Source: Scilla litardierei (lineage: Eukaryota; Streptophyta; Magnoliopsida; Asparagales; Asparagaceae). Taken from it: a stretch of 64,000 nucleotides of DNA. Below the pieces are notes generated by a model that was not told the DNA's origin, did no database searches, and saw nothing but the letters and a program-made list of their open reading frames with translations. Location of the stretch: contig CM061142.1 of the NCBI GenBank assembly GCA_030789695.1, positions 608,601,659 to 608,665,658 of the forward strand, given 5' to 3'. The position numbers were made by a program, and so were the translations under genes. This document shows positions 22,505-34,018 of this stretch, piece after piece; position 1 is the stretch's first letter, and each line of letters opens with the position of its first letter.

Positions 22505-23506
22505 TTAAGAGGAAGCGGCAGGATCTGCAGCAGTAGCAGGCTCTGCAGGAGAAGTGGTGGTCACAGGAACAGCTGAAATGTCAACGGGAGCGACGGCAGA
22601 AGTCTCAGGCACGGCAGAAGAGACGATCTCAGAAGCAGCAATGGTAGTGGCCTCGGGAGCACCAGTCGGAGCATCCACCGCAGGAGCGGTGGCAACAGGT
22701 GTGCTCTCGGGGGCACCAACAGACGAAGCAGCAGCATCATCACCAGAAGTGCCCTCAGGGGCACGAGTAGAAGCACGAGCAAGCTCCTCAATGTCCTCCT
22801 CATCCAACTCATCCTCGTCAGAAAAAGACGGAGGGACCTCAATATCAAGGTGACGAGCTATACGGCAGAGAATCTCCTCAGAACGAGCCTGACGAGACTC
22901 CAAACGTCGCAGAGAACGAACGAGCTCGGCAAGAGTGGAAGAGGGAGCAGCAGAGGCAGAGGCAGAGGCTGACGTTGAAGGTGTCGTCCTCTGAACGTGA
23001 AGGAGCGCCGCAAGAGACTTCTTGACGGCCGTCGCGTTCAGGGGAGGACCAAGGGGACACTCATCGTCAGGAGGAAGAGTGACACGGAAGTGACGAAATA
23101 CCAGAGTCAACAAGCACGGGAAGGGGATATGAGCCGACTTCGTGGACTTGCGAATACACTCGAAAGAGTCCATCTTATCGAGTATAATGCGAGCCCAGTT
23201 AATCGAGCTCCCCATGAAAATAGCATATATCAACTTCAAGAAAGGCTGGGACGGTAGAGAGGAGGAGCCGTACTTGGGAAGAAAGCATGACTTCATAATC
23301 AAATTTAGGACCCAGGCGATAGGCTTGAAGGATTTGGAGGGAACGCCAATCATGGCGGGGGGAATCTCATGGAAGATCTGAGAGAGAACAACCTGATCAA
23401 GGGAGGAGATATCATCAACAGAAATATCGGAGGGAAGGAGGCCAGACGAGGAGATACCCAAAATCTCTCCTAAGATTTCTGCCGTGAGGACTATAGGAGT
23501 CCCCAA
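22505..23506 (-). pseudogene. env-like ORF of Sirevirus, C-terminal part
   Basis: The second half of the gene behind pol, 333 codons. The first two thirds look globular, with PFLKLIYAIFMGSSINWARI and PFPCLLTLVFRHF hydrophobic segments; these match the type of C-terminal protein found in plant Sireviruses, usually called env-like. A helical LRSLRRLESRQARSEEI stretch follows, which may form a coiled coil, then an acidic patch (DEDELDEEDIEEL) and a long Ala/Pro/Thr/Val-rich tail. I see no clear signal peptide or transmembrane anchor. Its frame differs from the upstream half, which ends at 23491, so a frameshift near 23500 breaks the gene. Role in the element is unknown. Confidence 0.7.
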
Positions 23507-24123
23507 GACAGTCGTCTCAATCGAGTGTACTGACCCCGGACGCGGTTGGCATAGAATAGTTTCACTAGGCGAGGGTAGGGGTGAGGGTTCGCCTTCGGGT
23601 CATATCGAAGGTAATCGATAAGACCAGAGGACGAAAGAAGATCGGCGAGGCCTAGGAAGTCACTAAACTGGACGAAATGCTCCAGAAGCAGTGGGCAGTG
23701 TTCGATACGGTTGTAAGCCGCGAGACACAAAGGGTCGTCGCGACACAACGAAATATCGACACCGCCAACCGGCATCGGAGCCTTTCCCTTAGGCTGACGG
23801 GTACGGGGACGTGAGCTAGACTCAGGCTGCCTAGGAGGAGGAGAGGGGTCCATATGGGTCTCAGGCTTGGGTCTATACTTCGTATCAGAATCCGTAGGGG
23901 TATGGAAAGAGGAGGGAGATGCAAGTTCCTTGGGCTTGGACTTGGGCTTGGGTTGGGCTCTAGGCTTCGTTGTCGTCGTCCTCTTCCGCTTGAGAGGAGG
24001 CGACGACGACGAGGGCTGGGTAGTCTTAGATCGGCGTTTTGGAGGTGAGGGGTCCGAGGGTGGCGAATCGACGGTCATGGGCGAAGGGCCAGAGGGAGTG
24101 ATCGGGATATGTGTACGAGCCAT
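23491..24123 (-). pseudogene. env-like ORF of Sirevirus, N-terminal part
   Basis: 210 codons from an ATG at 24123. The first 120 residues are Pro/Ser/Lys-rich with basic clusters (PPKRRSKTT, LKRKRTTTTKPR) that could act as nuclear signals. The second part is globular with a PLLLEHFVQFSDFLGLADLL segment and LIDYLRYDP. It overlaps the downstream half by 16 bp in another frame, indicating a single frameshift. It lies about 785 bp after pol, an unusual gap filled with inverted repeats, so it would need its own message or splicing. Identification is by position and by resemblance to Sirevirus third ORFs. Confidence 0.65.
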
Positions 24124-24908
24124 AAGCGCGGCACGACACGACGCAAGAGATCGAAAAAGCCCTAGAGAATCGAAACCCTAGCAACCGAAATGAAACCCTA
24201 ACCGATAGAATCTAACCCTAGGAAGTGAAATCAACCTAGAATAGAACCCTAGCAGCTGGGAGAGGGAGGAGAGATCACCTAGGGTGGAAGATCGACGGAC
24301 GGCGACGGCGGGGTTGGCCGGAAATCGGCCGGAAGTCGAACGGGCTGAGCGGGGTCGGGGGTTTTCGAGCTGGAGAGGAAATTAGAAACCGACTAGAAGC
24401 GAGAAAAGTCGGTCGAAACGAGGTATTAGTCGGTCGGAAGTCGAAAAGACCAATCAGTCCCCGGCACAACTAGTCGGTCACAGTTCAAGCACTGACCGAC
24501 TAGATCACGATCTAGTCGGTCGGTCAATGAGCTTGAACCGACTAGTTGTAAACAGTAACTGAAGGCAAATTTCCTGACAAGATTTAGTCGGTCTAAGCTC
24601 ATTCACTGACCGACTAGAACTGAATCTACTCGGTCGGCCAATGAACTTGGACCGACTAAGAGAGTTCAAAAATTGAAAATCTTTGAAATTTGATTTCTCT
24701 CATAATCACACTTGGATGAAACATCAAAATACTCTCATTAATCATTATACTACCCCATTAAACATCGAAAATCTGAAATTTGACGATTACGCACAAATCG
24801 AGCGAAAATTCCGAAAATTCAACAAAAATCCAGAAAATTTCAATACTTCAAGCATGAGAAAATATAACGAATAGAATAGCATGCAAGAATATTGAATAAA
24901 AATGAATC
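24124..24908 (-). other. pol/env-like interval with GACCGACTAG repeats
   Basis: No coding frame. At 24380-24660 it carries the same ACTAGTCGGTC inverted repeats as the LTR, then AT-rich sequence up to the pol stop. Confidence 0.7.
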
Positions 24909-27900
24909 CTATATCTCGGATTCACCCATAATCCCCAATTCTCGACGCAACCGCACAAAGGAGTCTTCCTTTAGGGGTTTCGTCAAAATATCAGTGATTA
25001 GCTTCTGGGTTTCAACGTACACTAATATGATGTCCTTTTTAGCAACATGATCATCTAATAAATGGTGTCGAACATCTATGTGTTTCGAACGGGAATGGTG
25101 TACCGGGTTCTTGGAAAGACATATTGCACTTTGGTTGTCCACCATGATAGGGCAAGTATCATAGTTTATACCAAAGTCTTTAAGTGTGTGTCTCATCCAA
25201 AGAACTTGAGCACACGCGGCACCGGCGGCAATGTATTCCGCCTCGGTGGTTGAAAGTGATACGGAATTCTGCTTCTTGGAAAACCAAGAGACAAGAGAAT
25301 TTTCTATAAAATGGCAAGTGCCACTAGTACTTTTCCTGTCGGATTTGCATCCCGCATAATCGGCATCACTATATGAGATTAACTCATATGTGCTAGATTT
25401 TGGATAAAGTAATCCAAAATCAAGTGTATAACTTAAATAACAAAAAATACGCTTTACCGCTACTAAGTGAGACTCCTTAGGTTGAGACTGATAACGAGCA
25501 CATACACATACGGCAAACATAATATCGGGCCTACTTGCGGTAAGATAAAGTAAACTTCCAATCATACCTCGATATAGACGAATGTCAACATCTTTACCAC
25601 CCGTATCCTTATCAAGATGCGTAGTCGTGCTCATTGGAGTCTTTTTCCTGGAGGCATTCTCCATTCCAAATCGCTTAAGCAACTCCGCCGTATACTTCGT
25701 TTGATGGATGAAGATTGCATCGTCCATTTGGCGAATTTGGAGACCTAAGAAATATTTGAGCTCACCTATGTGGCTCATCTCAAATTGATCCTTCATCACA
25801 TTAGAAAACTCTTCGCAAAGAGCAAAGTTAGTAGCACCGAAAATGATATCATCAACATATATTTGAACTAAAATTATATCATTATTCGAATACTTAACAA
25901 ATAATGTGGAATCAACTTCTCCCATTTTAAATCCTAAATCCAAAAGAAAATTCTTTAGACGGTCATACCAAGCTCGAGGAGCTTGTCTTAAACCGTAAAG
26001 AGCTTTCTTAAGTTTAAAAACATGATTTGGAAATTTTTCATTTATAAAACCCGGAGGTTGAGAAACATAAACTTCCTCAACAACATCTCCGTTTAAAAAT
26101 GCACTTTTTACATCCATTTGAAATAATTTAAAATCCTTATGGCATGCAAAAGATAATAGTAATCTAATTGATTCTAATCTAGCTACCGGAGCGAAGGATT
26201 CTTCGAAATCAATACCTTCCTCTTGACGGTAGCCTTGAGCAACTAACCGAGCTTTGTTCCGGACGACGACTTGGTTTTCGTCGGTTTTGTTCTTGAAGAT
26301 CCACTTTGTCCCTATGACGGTGTGGTTCTTCGATGGCAATGGAACAAGCTCCCAAACCTCATTCCTCTCGAATTGAATGAGTTCCTCCTCCGTGGCTAAG
26401 ATCCAAGCACTATCTTCGCACGCTTCATTAACATTCTTTGGCTCTATCGAGGAGGCAAAGGCACAATGAGCGAAGTAGTTCACTTGCGATCTCGTCTTGA
26501 CACTATCATGGATATTGCCAATGACTTGCTCATGAGGATGGTCACGAACGGTATGAAGCCGTTTGGGAATACCTTGATCACTAGGAACATTCTCAACAAC
26601 TTCATTAGTCAGGTTAGTATCAATAGAATTAATAGAATTAATAGAGTTAGAATTACCAATTGAATCACATAAGACATCCATAGAGTTATCATCATTAGTG
26701 ATTCTCGTTGGAACAAATCCTTCATTAAATGAAACATGAAGTGATTCCTCGATCATTGAGGTTCGTTTGTTGAATATCCGGTAGGCTTTGCTACGTGAGG
26801 AATACCCAACAAAAATTCCCTCATCGGATCTTGGATCGAATTTGTCCAAACTACCATACGTGTTCTTAATAAAACATTTCGAACCAAAAACACGAAAATG
26901 TTTAACTTGAGGCAACCTACCAAACAACAATTCATAACAAGTTTGTTTAGTGCCGGGCCTCAAAAGTATTCTATTAAACACATAGCAAGCGGTATGTACC
27001 GCTTCCGCCCAAAATTGATGGCCAAGTTGGCTATCATCAAGCATAGTGCGAGCACATTCCACTAGCGTCCTATTCTTTCTCTCCACAACACCATTTTGAG
27101 GAGGTCCGCGAGGGAATGAAAAGGTGTGTGTAATACCAACTTCATCACAAAATGTCTCAAAAGACTCATTCTCAAATTCACCTCCATGATCACTACGAAT
27201 AGTCACAATGGTGGTTCCTAAGAGATTTTGTACTTTCTTAACAAAAATTGTGAAGTTTTCAAAAGCTTCATTTTTATTACATAATGAAAATACCCAAATA
27301 AACCTAGAAAAGTCATCAACAATGATAAGTCCATATCTAGCATTACCTAATGAAGCAACTCTAGTTGGCCCAAATAAATCTAGATGTAATAGCTCTAGAG
27401 GCCGCTTAGAAGAAATGTTTTTCTTAGGTTTAAATGAAGATTTTGGAAGCTTGCCTCGTTGACACGAGTCACAAAAGCTTTTCTTTTGAAAGACAAGCTT
27501 AGGGAAGCCTCTAATAGAATTTAACTTGGAAAGCTTAAAAAGTGTTCCAAAGTTCACATGACCAAAACGTCGATGCCATAAGTGTTGTTCACTTGTGTTG
27601 GCAATGAGACATTGTTCATGTGGTCTTGGAAGATCTAGGATGTATATATCCTTATGGCGTGTGCCGGAAAACAATAATTCATTATTATCTTTTCTTAAAA
27701 TATGGCACATTCCTTTCGCAAAGTTAACTTTGTAACCTTTGTCACAAAGTTGACTTATTGAAATGAGATTGTGGTTTAATCCTTTAACAAGGTAAACATC
27801 ACATATAAGGGGTTTAGAAGGATTACCCACTTTACCAACACCTATGATGGTTCCGCTCTCGTTGCCTCCAAATACGACGCGGTTTCCATTTGCAATGAGA

Positions 27901-28025
27901 ACCACTCCGGAGAGCAATTGAGCGTCACCCGTCATGTGTTTTGAACACCCGCTATCGAGTATCCAATTCCCCTTGGAGCTAAATTTAAATTTGTTGCTCC
28001 TTTTCTTTTTCTTTTCCTTGAGTAC
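24909..28025 (-). CDS. Sirevirus pol: protease, integrase, RT, RNase H
   Basis: Copia-order polyprotein. The 1008-codon frame from the first Met (27935) is unbroken, and it is open upstream to 28025, where the protease active site [10 protein letters not shown] lies just before that Met, so the Met is internal. Residues counted from 27935: pre-integrase zinc finger (HLWHRRFGH about 118-126, CDSC 155-158); integrase catalytic D186, D249 and E285 (VVERKNRT); copia C-terminal motif FVGYSS 375-380; RT with QMDV 606-609 and YVDD 693-696; RNase H with SDAD 856-859, E898, D933 and H952; C-terminal TDILTKPL. All catalytic residues are present. It reverse-transcribes and integrates the element. Tag and pol are separated by a stop and a 59-bp interval (see 28026-29098). 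This is the only apparently intact enzyme gene in the window. Confidence 0.93.
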   Translation of the reverse strand, partial: VLKEKKKKRSNKFKFSSKGNWILDSGCSKHMTGDAQLLSGVVLIANGNRVVFGGNESGTIIGVGKVGNPSKPLICDVYLVKGLNHNLISISQLCDKGYKVNFAKGMCHILRKDNNELLFSGTRHKDIYILDLPRPHEQCLIANTSEQHLWHRRFGHVNFGTLFKLSKLNSIRGFPKLVFQKKSFCDSCQRGKLPKSSFKPKKNISSKRPLELLHLDLFGPTRVASLGNARYGLIIVDDFSRFIWVFSLCNKNEAFENFTIFVKKVQNLLGTTIVTIRSDHGGEFENESFETFCDEVGITHTFSFPRGPPQNGVVERKNRTLVECARTMLDDSQLGHQFWAEAVHTACYVFNRILLRPGTKQTCYELLFGRLPQVKHFRVFGSKCFIKNTYGSLDKFDPRSDEGIFVGYSSRSKAYRIFNKRTSMIEESLHVSFNEGFVPTRITNDDNSMDVLCDSIGNSNSINSINSIDTNLTNEVVENVPSDQGIPKRLHTVRDHPHEQVIGNIHDSVKTRSQVNYFAHCAFASSIEPKNVNEACEDSAWILATEEELIQFERNEVWELVPLPSKNHTVIGTKWIFKNKTDENQVVVRNKARLVAQGYRQEEGIDFEESFAPVARLESIRLLLSFACHKDFKLFQMDVKSAFLNGDVVEEVYVSQPPGFINEKFPNHVFKLKKALYGLRQAPRAWYDRLKNFLLDLGFKMGEVDSTLFVKYSNNDIILVQIYVDDIIFGATNFALCEEFSNVMKDQFEMSHIGELKYFLGLQIRQMDDAIFIHQTKYTAELLKRFGMENASRKKTPMSTTTHLDKDTGGKDVDIRLYRGMIGSLLYLTASRPDIMFAVCVCARYQSQPKESHLVAVKRIFCYLSYTLDFGLLYPKSSTYELISYSDADYAGCKSDRKSTSGTCHFIENSLVSWFSKKQNSVSLSTTEAEYIAAGAACAQVLWMRHTLKDFGINYDTCPIMVDNQSAICLSKNPVHHSRSKHIDVRHHLLDDHVAKKDIILVYVETQKLITDILTKPLKEDSFVRLRRELGIMGESEI

Positions 28026-28084
28026 CTAAAGATAGAAAAATTCATATCATGGTACCCAAGGTCATTGGGTTCAAAAGATTAGAC
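28026..28084 (-). other. 59-bp GT...AG interval between gag extension and protease
   Basis: On the minus strand it starts GTCTAATC, ends CTATCTTTAG, contains stops in all relevant frames and is not a multiple of three. It may be a short intron or a degenerate frameshifted linker. Plant introns are usually longer than about 70 bp. Confidence 0.35.
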
Positions 28085-29095
28085 CTTTGGAAGCCAAGTC
28101 CAATTGGACTTAGACTTCCCCATATAATTTCTACTATGCACAACATCCGAAAAATAAGCATTCATGTAAACTTGTTTTTCATCCATGCTTGTGTCCTTTG
28201 GGCTCCAAATTGTGAATATTTTGGGAGCCCTCATCCTATTGGGTGCATGCATGCGTTGTTGGTTTCTACGTGATGCATGTCGTGGATAGGCATAAGAAAC
28301 ATGATGGAATGGTGCATGTGGATAATTATTCATACGATGATGTGGGTGAACATATGCATGTGGAGGAACACGTGCGTGAGGGTGTCTCACATGGTGTGCA
28401 CGTGCCCGTGGACGTGTAGCATAGAAATCATCATATGTGTGAGCTGGTGGAGTAGGACGTGTGTTCCTACGTGGCATAGTATTGGTGTACACGTAGGCAT
28501 GGCCCTTCTTTGGAGGTCCACCCAAAGTGGGTTTCTTTCCGAAAGAGGGTGTGGACGAGGTGGAAGCACCATTGGTAGATGAACTACCAATAGAGTGTTT
28601 GCTACCACTCGTTGAGTCACCGGAAGTTGGCCTAACAAAAGTAGTGGCCGATTTGGATGAACTTCCCATTGTATACCCCAAGCCAATGTGGTGATTGGCC
28701 GGAATTAAGTCACTTAAGATTTTATCCAAATGGTCCTTACCCTTATTGAATTTATTAATTCGGCCTAATGTGTTCTCATATTTCTCGGTGAGAGAACGCA
28801 TAGAAGCATCCAAAGTGGATACTTGCGATGTGAGCACATAAACACGAGATTTAAGATTCTCATTCTCAATACTCAAAGTCGAGTTTTGAGAAGTCAAATC
28901 CGCTATTTTGTGTTCCTCCGGATCCTCAATGCTAACATGTTCAAGTTGAGTCTTGAGATTAACAATCTCATTCTTCAACCCTTCAACAACGGTGTCGTTG
29001 TTGGTGATGATAGTTTTAGGCGAGGTTTGAATGCTAGCTAAGTCATCTTTTACTTTAGTATACCTATTTACTAATTTAGTATACTTAGACCACAA
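28085..29095 (-). CDS. Sirevirus gag-pol linker with coiled coil
   Basis: Follows gag in the same frame after one TAA (29096-29098); no ATG is needed if it is read through. About 336 codons. The first 110 residues are heptad-like (LKNEIVNLKTQLEHV, LTSQNSTLSIENENLKSRV), predicted coiled coil as seen in Sirevirus gag-pol linkers. Next comes a Ser/Thr/Gly-rich stretch and a His/Arg/Pro/Tyr-rich tail (HHVRHPHARVPPHAYVHPHH). It ends in WLPKV, the tryptophan-rich end that normally runs on into protease. Structural or assembly role is inferred. Confidence in a separate start is low: it is best regarded as part of gag-pol. Confidence 0.6.
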
Positions 29096-30322
29096 TTAAG
29101 AATTAGCATTCCTAAGGTCATCCATAGTTACCTCATCGCCTTCGTTGTCGCTATCATCAGAAGAGGAAGATCCTTGATCATGCTCCTCTCTTGCCATGAA
29201 GCACATGTGTGCTTGCTCCACTTGCTCATCGTCTGACTCTCCGCTTGAGGAATCATCGGAGTCGGTAAAAGTCCCGACAAGCCCCTTTTTGTTCCCTTTC
29301 TTGTACTTCTTGGACTTGTCGTACTTCGGCGCCTTCCACTTCTCCTTTTGCTTGTTTAGAGGACACTCCGCTTTCATGTGTCCTGGCTTGTTGCATTTTA
29401 AGCACAAAGAAGAAGAGGCGTTAGAAGAATTGAACTTTGACTTGTTTTTGAAGTTACCTTTCCGGAAGAACCGGTTGAACTTCTTGGCCATGAGTGCCAT
29501 GGACTCCAAGTCCAACTCGTTTTCCGAGTTCTCATCATCGGTTGATGTGGAAGTAGATGGAGCGGCCTTGAAAGCAATAGCTTTCTTCTTTGGCTCTTCT
29601 TGTTGTAGGTAAGACTTCATCTTTTCCTGTAACTTCAACTTGCTATCCTTGCGTACCTCATAAGACATCAAGGTACCCATTAGTTGAACAACGGTATACT
29701 TGTTCATATCGTTACCTTCCTCGATGGCGAAGGTGCGCTTTTCCCAACTAGAAGGAAGTCCTTCTATAAGCTTCGAACATTTCTCCTTTTGGGTGTAGGA
29801 TTTGCCGAGAGCCTCTAACTCGTTTATGATGTCGACGAAGCGAGCATAATACTCCTTCATCTTCTCACCCTGTAGCATATGAAACATCTCGTAATCTTTA
29901 TTAAATACAACGAGTTTAGAGTCTCTTACCCTACTCGTCCCTTCATGTAAGATGAGGAGGGAGTTCCAAATTTGATATGCACTCTTACATGTGCATATCT
30001 TATTGAAGTCCTCGGGCTTCAATGCGCATTGCAAGGCGTTCATTGCCTTGGCATTGCTTACCTCCGCGACGACCTCCGCGGGAGTCCATTTCTCGAAATC
30101 TTCTTCGGTGGGCTCGACATATTCCTTCATCGTGGTCCTCCATAGTGAAGCACTCTGGAGGAAAGTTTCCATCCGGCATTTCCAGTACCCGTAGTTGGTA
30201 CCGTTGAAGAATGGAGGCCTCGTTGAGGAATGTCCTTCCATTACCGAAGAAGCTCCTTCACGGTTCTTGAAGGTGCTACAGTCGGAGGGTGGACGAACGG
30301 TCTTGTTGTCGTTGGCAGACAT
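29096..30322 (-). CDS. Sirevirus gag
   Basis: 408 codons, ATG at 30322, only 12 bp after the PBS. The N-terminal half has the copia gag pattern: FNGTNYGYWKCRMETFL, YQIWNSLLILHEGT, KMKEYYARFVDIINELEALG and KLIEGLPSSWE. Near residues 308-321 is a CCHC knuckle CLKCNKPGHMKAEC. The C-terminus is acidic and Ser/Asp-rich (SDDSSSGESDDEQ, GSSSSDDSDNEGDE). It forms the virus-like particle and binds RNA. The stop TAA (29096-29098) is directly followed by the linker frame, so the stop may be suppressed in the intact family, or be a mutation in this copy. Length and domain order are normal for Sireviruses. Confidence 0.92.
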   Translation of the reverse strand: MSANDNKTVRPPSDCSTFKNREGASSVMEGHSSTRPPFFNGTNYGYWKCRMETFLQSASLWRTTMKEYVEPTEEDFEKWTPAEVVAEVSNAKAMNALQCALKPEDFNKICTCKSAYQIWNSLLILHEGTSRVRDSKLVVFNKDYEMFHMLQGEKMKEYYARFVDIINELEALGKSYTQKEKCSKLIEGLPSSWEKRTFAIEEGNDMNKYTVVQLMGTLMSYEVRKDSKLKLQEKMKSYLQQEEPKKKAIAFKAAPSTSTSTDDENSENELDLESMALMAKKFNRFFRKGNFKNKSKFNSSNASSSLCLKCNKPGHMKAECPLNKQKEKWKAPKYDKSKKYKKGNKKGLVGTFTDSDDSSSGESDDEQVEQAHMCFMAREEHDQGSSSSDDSDNEGDEVTMDDLRNANS

Positions 30323-30334
30323 AGCTATAGACTT

Positions 30335-30347
30335 GGCTCTGATACCA
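30335..30347 (-). promoter_or_regulatory. primer binding site, initiator tRNA-Met type
   Basis: TGGTATCAGAGCC on the minus strand, 2 bp after the LTR end. Complementary to the 3' end of plant initiator tRNA-Met. Confidence 0.95.
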
Positions 30348-30349
30348 AA

Positions 30350-32212
30350 TGTAATGCCCTGCTAAGCTACTGCACAAGTACTAGAGGGGGAGTGAATAGT
30401 ACTTTAAAATAATTAAGAGGCTAATTCCTAATTACTTGCAAACTCTACCAAACAATGCGGAAAAGTAAATGTTAGACAACAAAGAAACAATCGCAAACAA
30501 CGACATTACTGGGTTCGGATCCACCCAAGTCTCCCCGACTTGTTCCCGGTGATCCTACGTCCCAACCACCCGGATCCCCTCCGGATACTTGAGTTGGAAA
30601 CCCTAACTCAAGATTTCCACTATGAAATACTTGTGAAGAACCTTCACCAAGTCAAATCATACACAAAGTAATTTGTGACTCCCATAACCCGGGATCACAA
30701 ACACAACTCTCACAACCGAGAGATAAACACTTACAAAATGAAAGTAAATGAAATAGAATAACTTACCACAAAATAACTATGCCTTGAGTACACTTACGAA
30801 TTAGGGCAAGGATGATTTTGAGGAAGAAGAAGGCACCAAACCCTAGCTCCAAGATGTAGATCAGCGATGGAGAGCTATGGGGTTGTTGGTGACCTAGGAT
30901 CAAGCACTTGGCTTGGAAGGCTTCACACTCAATGAATCTCTCTTTGGAAGTAAGAGTGAGGAGAGATTATTGAATGGAATGAAAGAGCTTTGAATGAGCT
31001 TGGAATGATTTCTCTTGATCTCTAAACTTGCAATAATATCAGGCTTAAGTGCAATGAAAGCAGCTCAACAAGTATTTATAGGAGAGAGGAGAGAGAGAAA
31101 GAAATTCGAGTCATTAAATGCTCCAACGGCTCTTTTCTGAACCCAACTAGTCGGTCAAAGAACAACCACCGACCGACTAGTTCAACAACTAGTCGGTCGG
31201 TCATTTAACGTAGACCGACTAATGGAAGAACAGCCAAAAGGTCGAAGCACAGACAAAAGGAACTAGTCGGTCCAAGAAGAGTAGCTGACCGACTAGTTTC
31301 ACAACTAGTCGGTCGGTTACTTAACAGAGACCGACTAAGAGATAAAACTGAAGTCTGATCACAAATTGATTTAGTCGGTCCAAGAACAAATGTTGACCGA
31401 CTAGTTCATTAACTAGTCGGTCTCCAAATGTGCATAGACCGACTAACGATAAACAGTAAGTCAGGTGAAAATTGGCATGTACAGTAAAGCTAAACTAGTC
31501 GGTCCAAGAAGGAAAGTTGACCGACTAGTTCATCAACTAGTCGGTCGATCAATGAACACAGACCGACTAATGATAAACAGTAGCTCAGGCTCAAAGTTGC
31601 ATGTACAGGGAAAGCTCAACTAGTCGGTCATAGAAGCATCACTGACCGACTAGTTCACAAACTAGTCGATCGGTGAGTCAACGTAGACCGACTAACTGTA
31701 AACAGTAAAGAGCTTAGAATTAACTGACAGAAACTAGTCGGTCCAAGAAGCTTTGCCGACCGACTAGATCACCATCTAGTCGGTCAGTTCTTCTTCTTGA
31801 ACAAACTAACATGCACAAGAAGTCGCGAATCGAAGCGCTAAGCTTCGGGAAAGTTTGTGTGGACTTCTACTAAGATCCTAGAGCTAAGATAGGAGCGTTA
31901 TGAAGATTTAAACCGTAAGACCTACTCAAGGCTTAACATTCTACGAAAGAAGCTTAAAGACTATAAATAAAACTTGACGATACCGTCTTCAATAGCTTCA
32001 ATCGAATGTTCATGACTTCTAAAATGGTCCATAAGCTTCAACGAAGCTTTAGGCATACGATCACGTGCTTTGAGAAGTCTCGAGATGTCGCTTTGGATGT
32101 TCATATGAATTTGGCGACGATCTCCATAACTGCGCTCACAAATTGTTAGTTCACGATATATTTATGTTTGTTCATCATCCAAAACCAAATTCGGGGAGTC
32201 CAATATCCAACA
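30350..32212 (-). mobile_element. Sirevirus LTR B
   Basis: 1863 bp, same length as LTR A. It acts as 5' LTR for the complete internal domain and at the same time as 3' LTR for the partial unit to its right. TATA box at 31072-31081. Confidence 0.92.
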
Positions 32213-34018
32213 TTCTCCCCCTTTTTGGTAATGACAAACCAACATAAATAATAATCAAAAATAATAATTCAAATGAAATTTACTTACTCCCCCTGCATTG
32301 ATGACACGTTAATTCCAAATTAAACAATAATAATACGCATCAAGCAGACGAGTAAAGTATATCAATGAGAATCGATTATTGAAATATTGAATACCAAATG
32401 TTGGTTATTGAAATATCGGATTTGAAAGTCCGTTTATATATCTTAACTCCCCCTGAATCTAACATATCAAATTAGATTCTTGGAATAATGCTTTAAATTA
32501 TCATTTAGCACATCGTTATTATTATATCTCTCCCCCTTTGGCATAAGCAAAAAGAGCGGGAGGAGATCAACGACAACAACAATGGCTTCAAATAAAAAAG
32601 CACGGGAGTCGTAGAATATGACCATGGCTCAAGTGACACCAAAGAAAAATACGAATAAAATCAAGGCGTGTCAATGATACCATAGTCGAAAATCGTAAAA
32701 CGAAATCATCAAAAACTCAAATCAATTTTACGGATTGAGTTATGGAATATACTCTCCAATATCAACATTCTTGGTTAATTTAGTGCATGGAAAACAATTC
32801 TATGTTTTCATAAAGTGAAATCTATTTAACCAAGTTAATATCGTCGAGCGACGAAATCAAACATCAGAGACATAAAAAAATTATAAATTGTGCACAATAG
32901 AATGAAATGTCAACTGCGATGTATATATATAAAAATATGAACCAGAGTACATCAAAAATATACATCACTGATATCCAAAAAGCGATCCAACGATCGACGA
33001 TCAAAATACAACATCATATATCTCAGAACACAACATATATGGAAGTATCACAAAAACATATCGACATCCATCCAACGTACATCAAAATACATCAAAACAT
33101 CAAAAACATCCAGAACCACACTCTATCCTACCTAAACTCTCTCACATAAGATGTATCATCCAAGGAGCATCGGAGAGTCCTCAAAGAAGCTCAAGAGGAA
33201 GCGGCAGGATCTGCAGCAGCAGCAGGCTCTGCAGGAGAAGTGGTGGTCACAGGAACAGCTGAAATGTCAACGGGAGCGACGGCAGAAGTCTCAGGCACGG
33301 CAGAAGAGACGATCTCAGAAGCAGCAACGGTAGTGGCCTCGGGAGCACCAGTCGGAGCATCCACCGCAGGAGCGGTGGCAACAGGTGTGCTCTCGGGGGC
33401 ACCAACAGACGAAGCAGCAGCAGCATCACCAGAAGTGCCCTCGGGGGCACGAGTAGAAGCATGAGCAAGCTCCTCAATGTCCTCCTCATCCAACTCATCC
33501 TCGTAAGAAAAAGACGGAGGGACCTCAATATCAAGGTGACGAGCTATACGGCAGAGAATCTCCTCAGAACGAGCCCGACGAGACTCCAAACGTCGCAGAG
33601 AATGAACGAGATCAGCAAGAGTGGAAGAGGGAGCAGCAGAGGCTGACGCTGAAGGTGTCGTCCTCTGAACGTGACGGAGCGCCGCAAGAGACTTCTTAAC
33701 GGCCGTCGCGTTCAGGGGAGGACCAAGGGGACACTCATCGTCAGGAGGAAGAGTGACACAGAAGTGACGAAATACCAGAGTCAACAAGCACGGGAAGGGG
33801 ATATGAGCCGACTTCGTGGACTTACGAATACACTCGAAAGAGTCCATCTTATCGAGTATAATGCGAGCCCAGTTAATCGAGCTCCCCATGAAAATAGCAT
33901 ATATCAACTTCAAGAAAGGCTGGGACGGTAGAGAGGAGGAGCCGTACTTGGGAAGCAAGCACGACTTCATAATCAAATTTAGGACCCAGGCGATAGGCTT
34001 GAAGGATTTGGAGGGAAC
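32213..34018 (-). mobile_element. partial second Sirevirus internal domain
   Basis: Nearly identical to 21527-23346: PPT cluster, 3' untranslated part and env-like 3' part. Homology stops at GATTTGGAGGGAAC (34018). Confidence 0.92.
33191..34018 (-). pseudogene. truncated env-like ORF, second copy
   Basis: Matches 22505-23346 with few differences. The open frame continues to 34117, but everything past 34018 is Helitron sequence, so its apparent start codon is chimeric. The acidic patch and Ala/Pro tail are kept. The N-terminal third of the domain is lost at the deletion junction. Confidence 0.8.

Larger units (their letters stand above)
19664..34018 (-). mobile_element. Sirevirus-type copia, tandem unit LTR-internal-LTR-partial internal
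   Basis: LTR A (19664-21526), complete internal domain (21527-30349), LTR B (30350-32212), then 1.8 kb of the same internal 3' part again (32213-34018), ending inside the env-like gene. Gag, pol and env-like genes are all on the minus strand. Multiple polypurine tracts, an env-like gene and inverted-repeat arrays in the LTR fit Sireviruses. LTRs A and B differ at roughly two dozen sites in 1.86 kb by eye. Confidence 0.9.

Noticed and set aside
22554..22853. Plus-strand frames opposite the env-like gene (also 33240-33464)
   Set aside because: Antisense shadows of the Ala/Thr/Val-rich tail.
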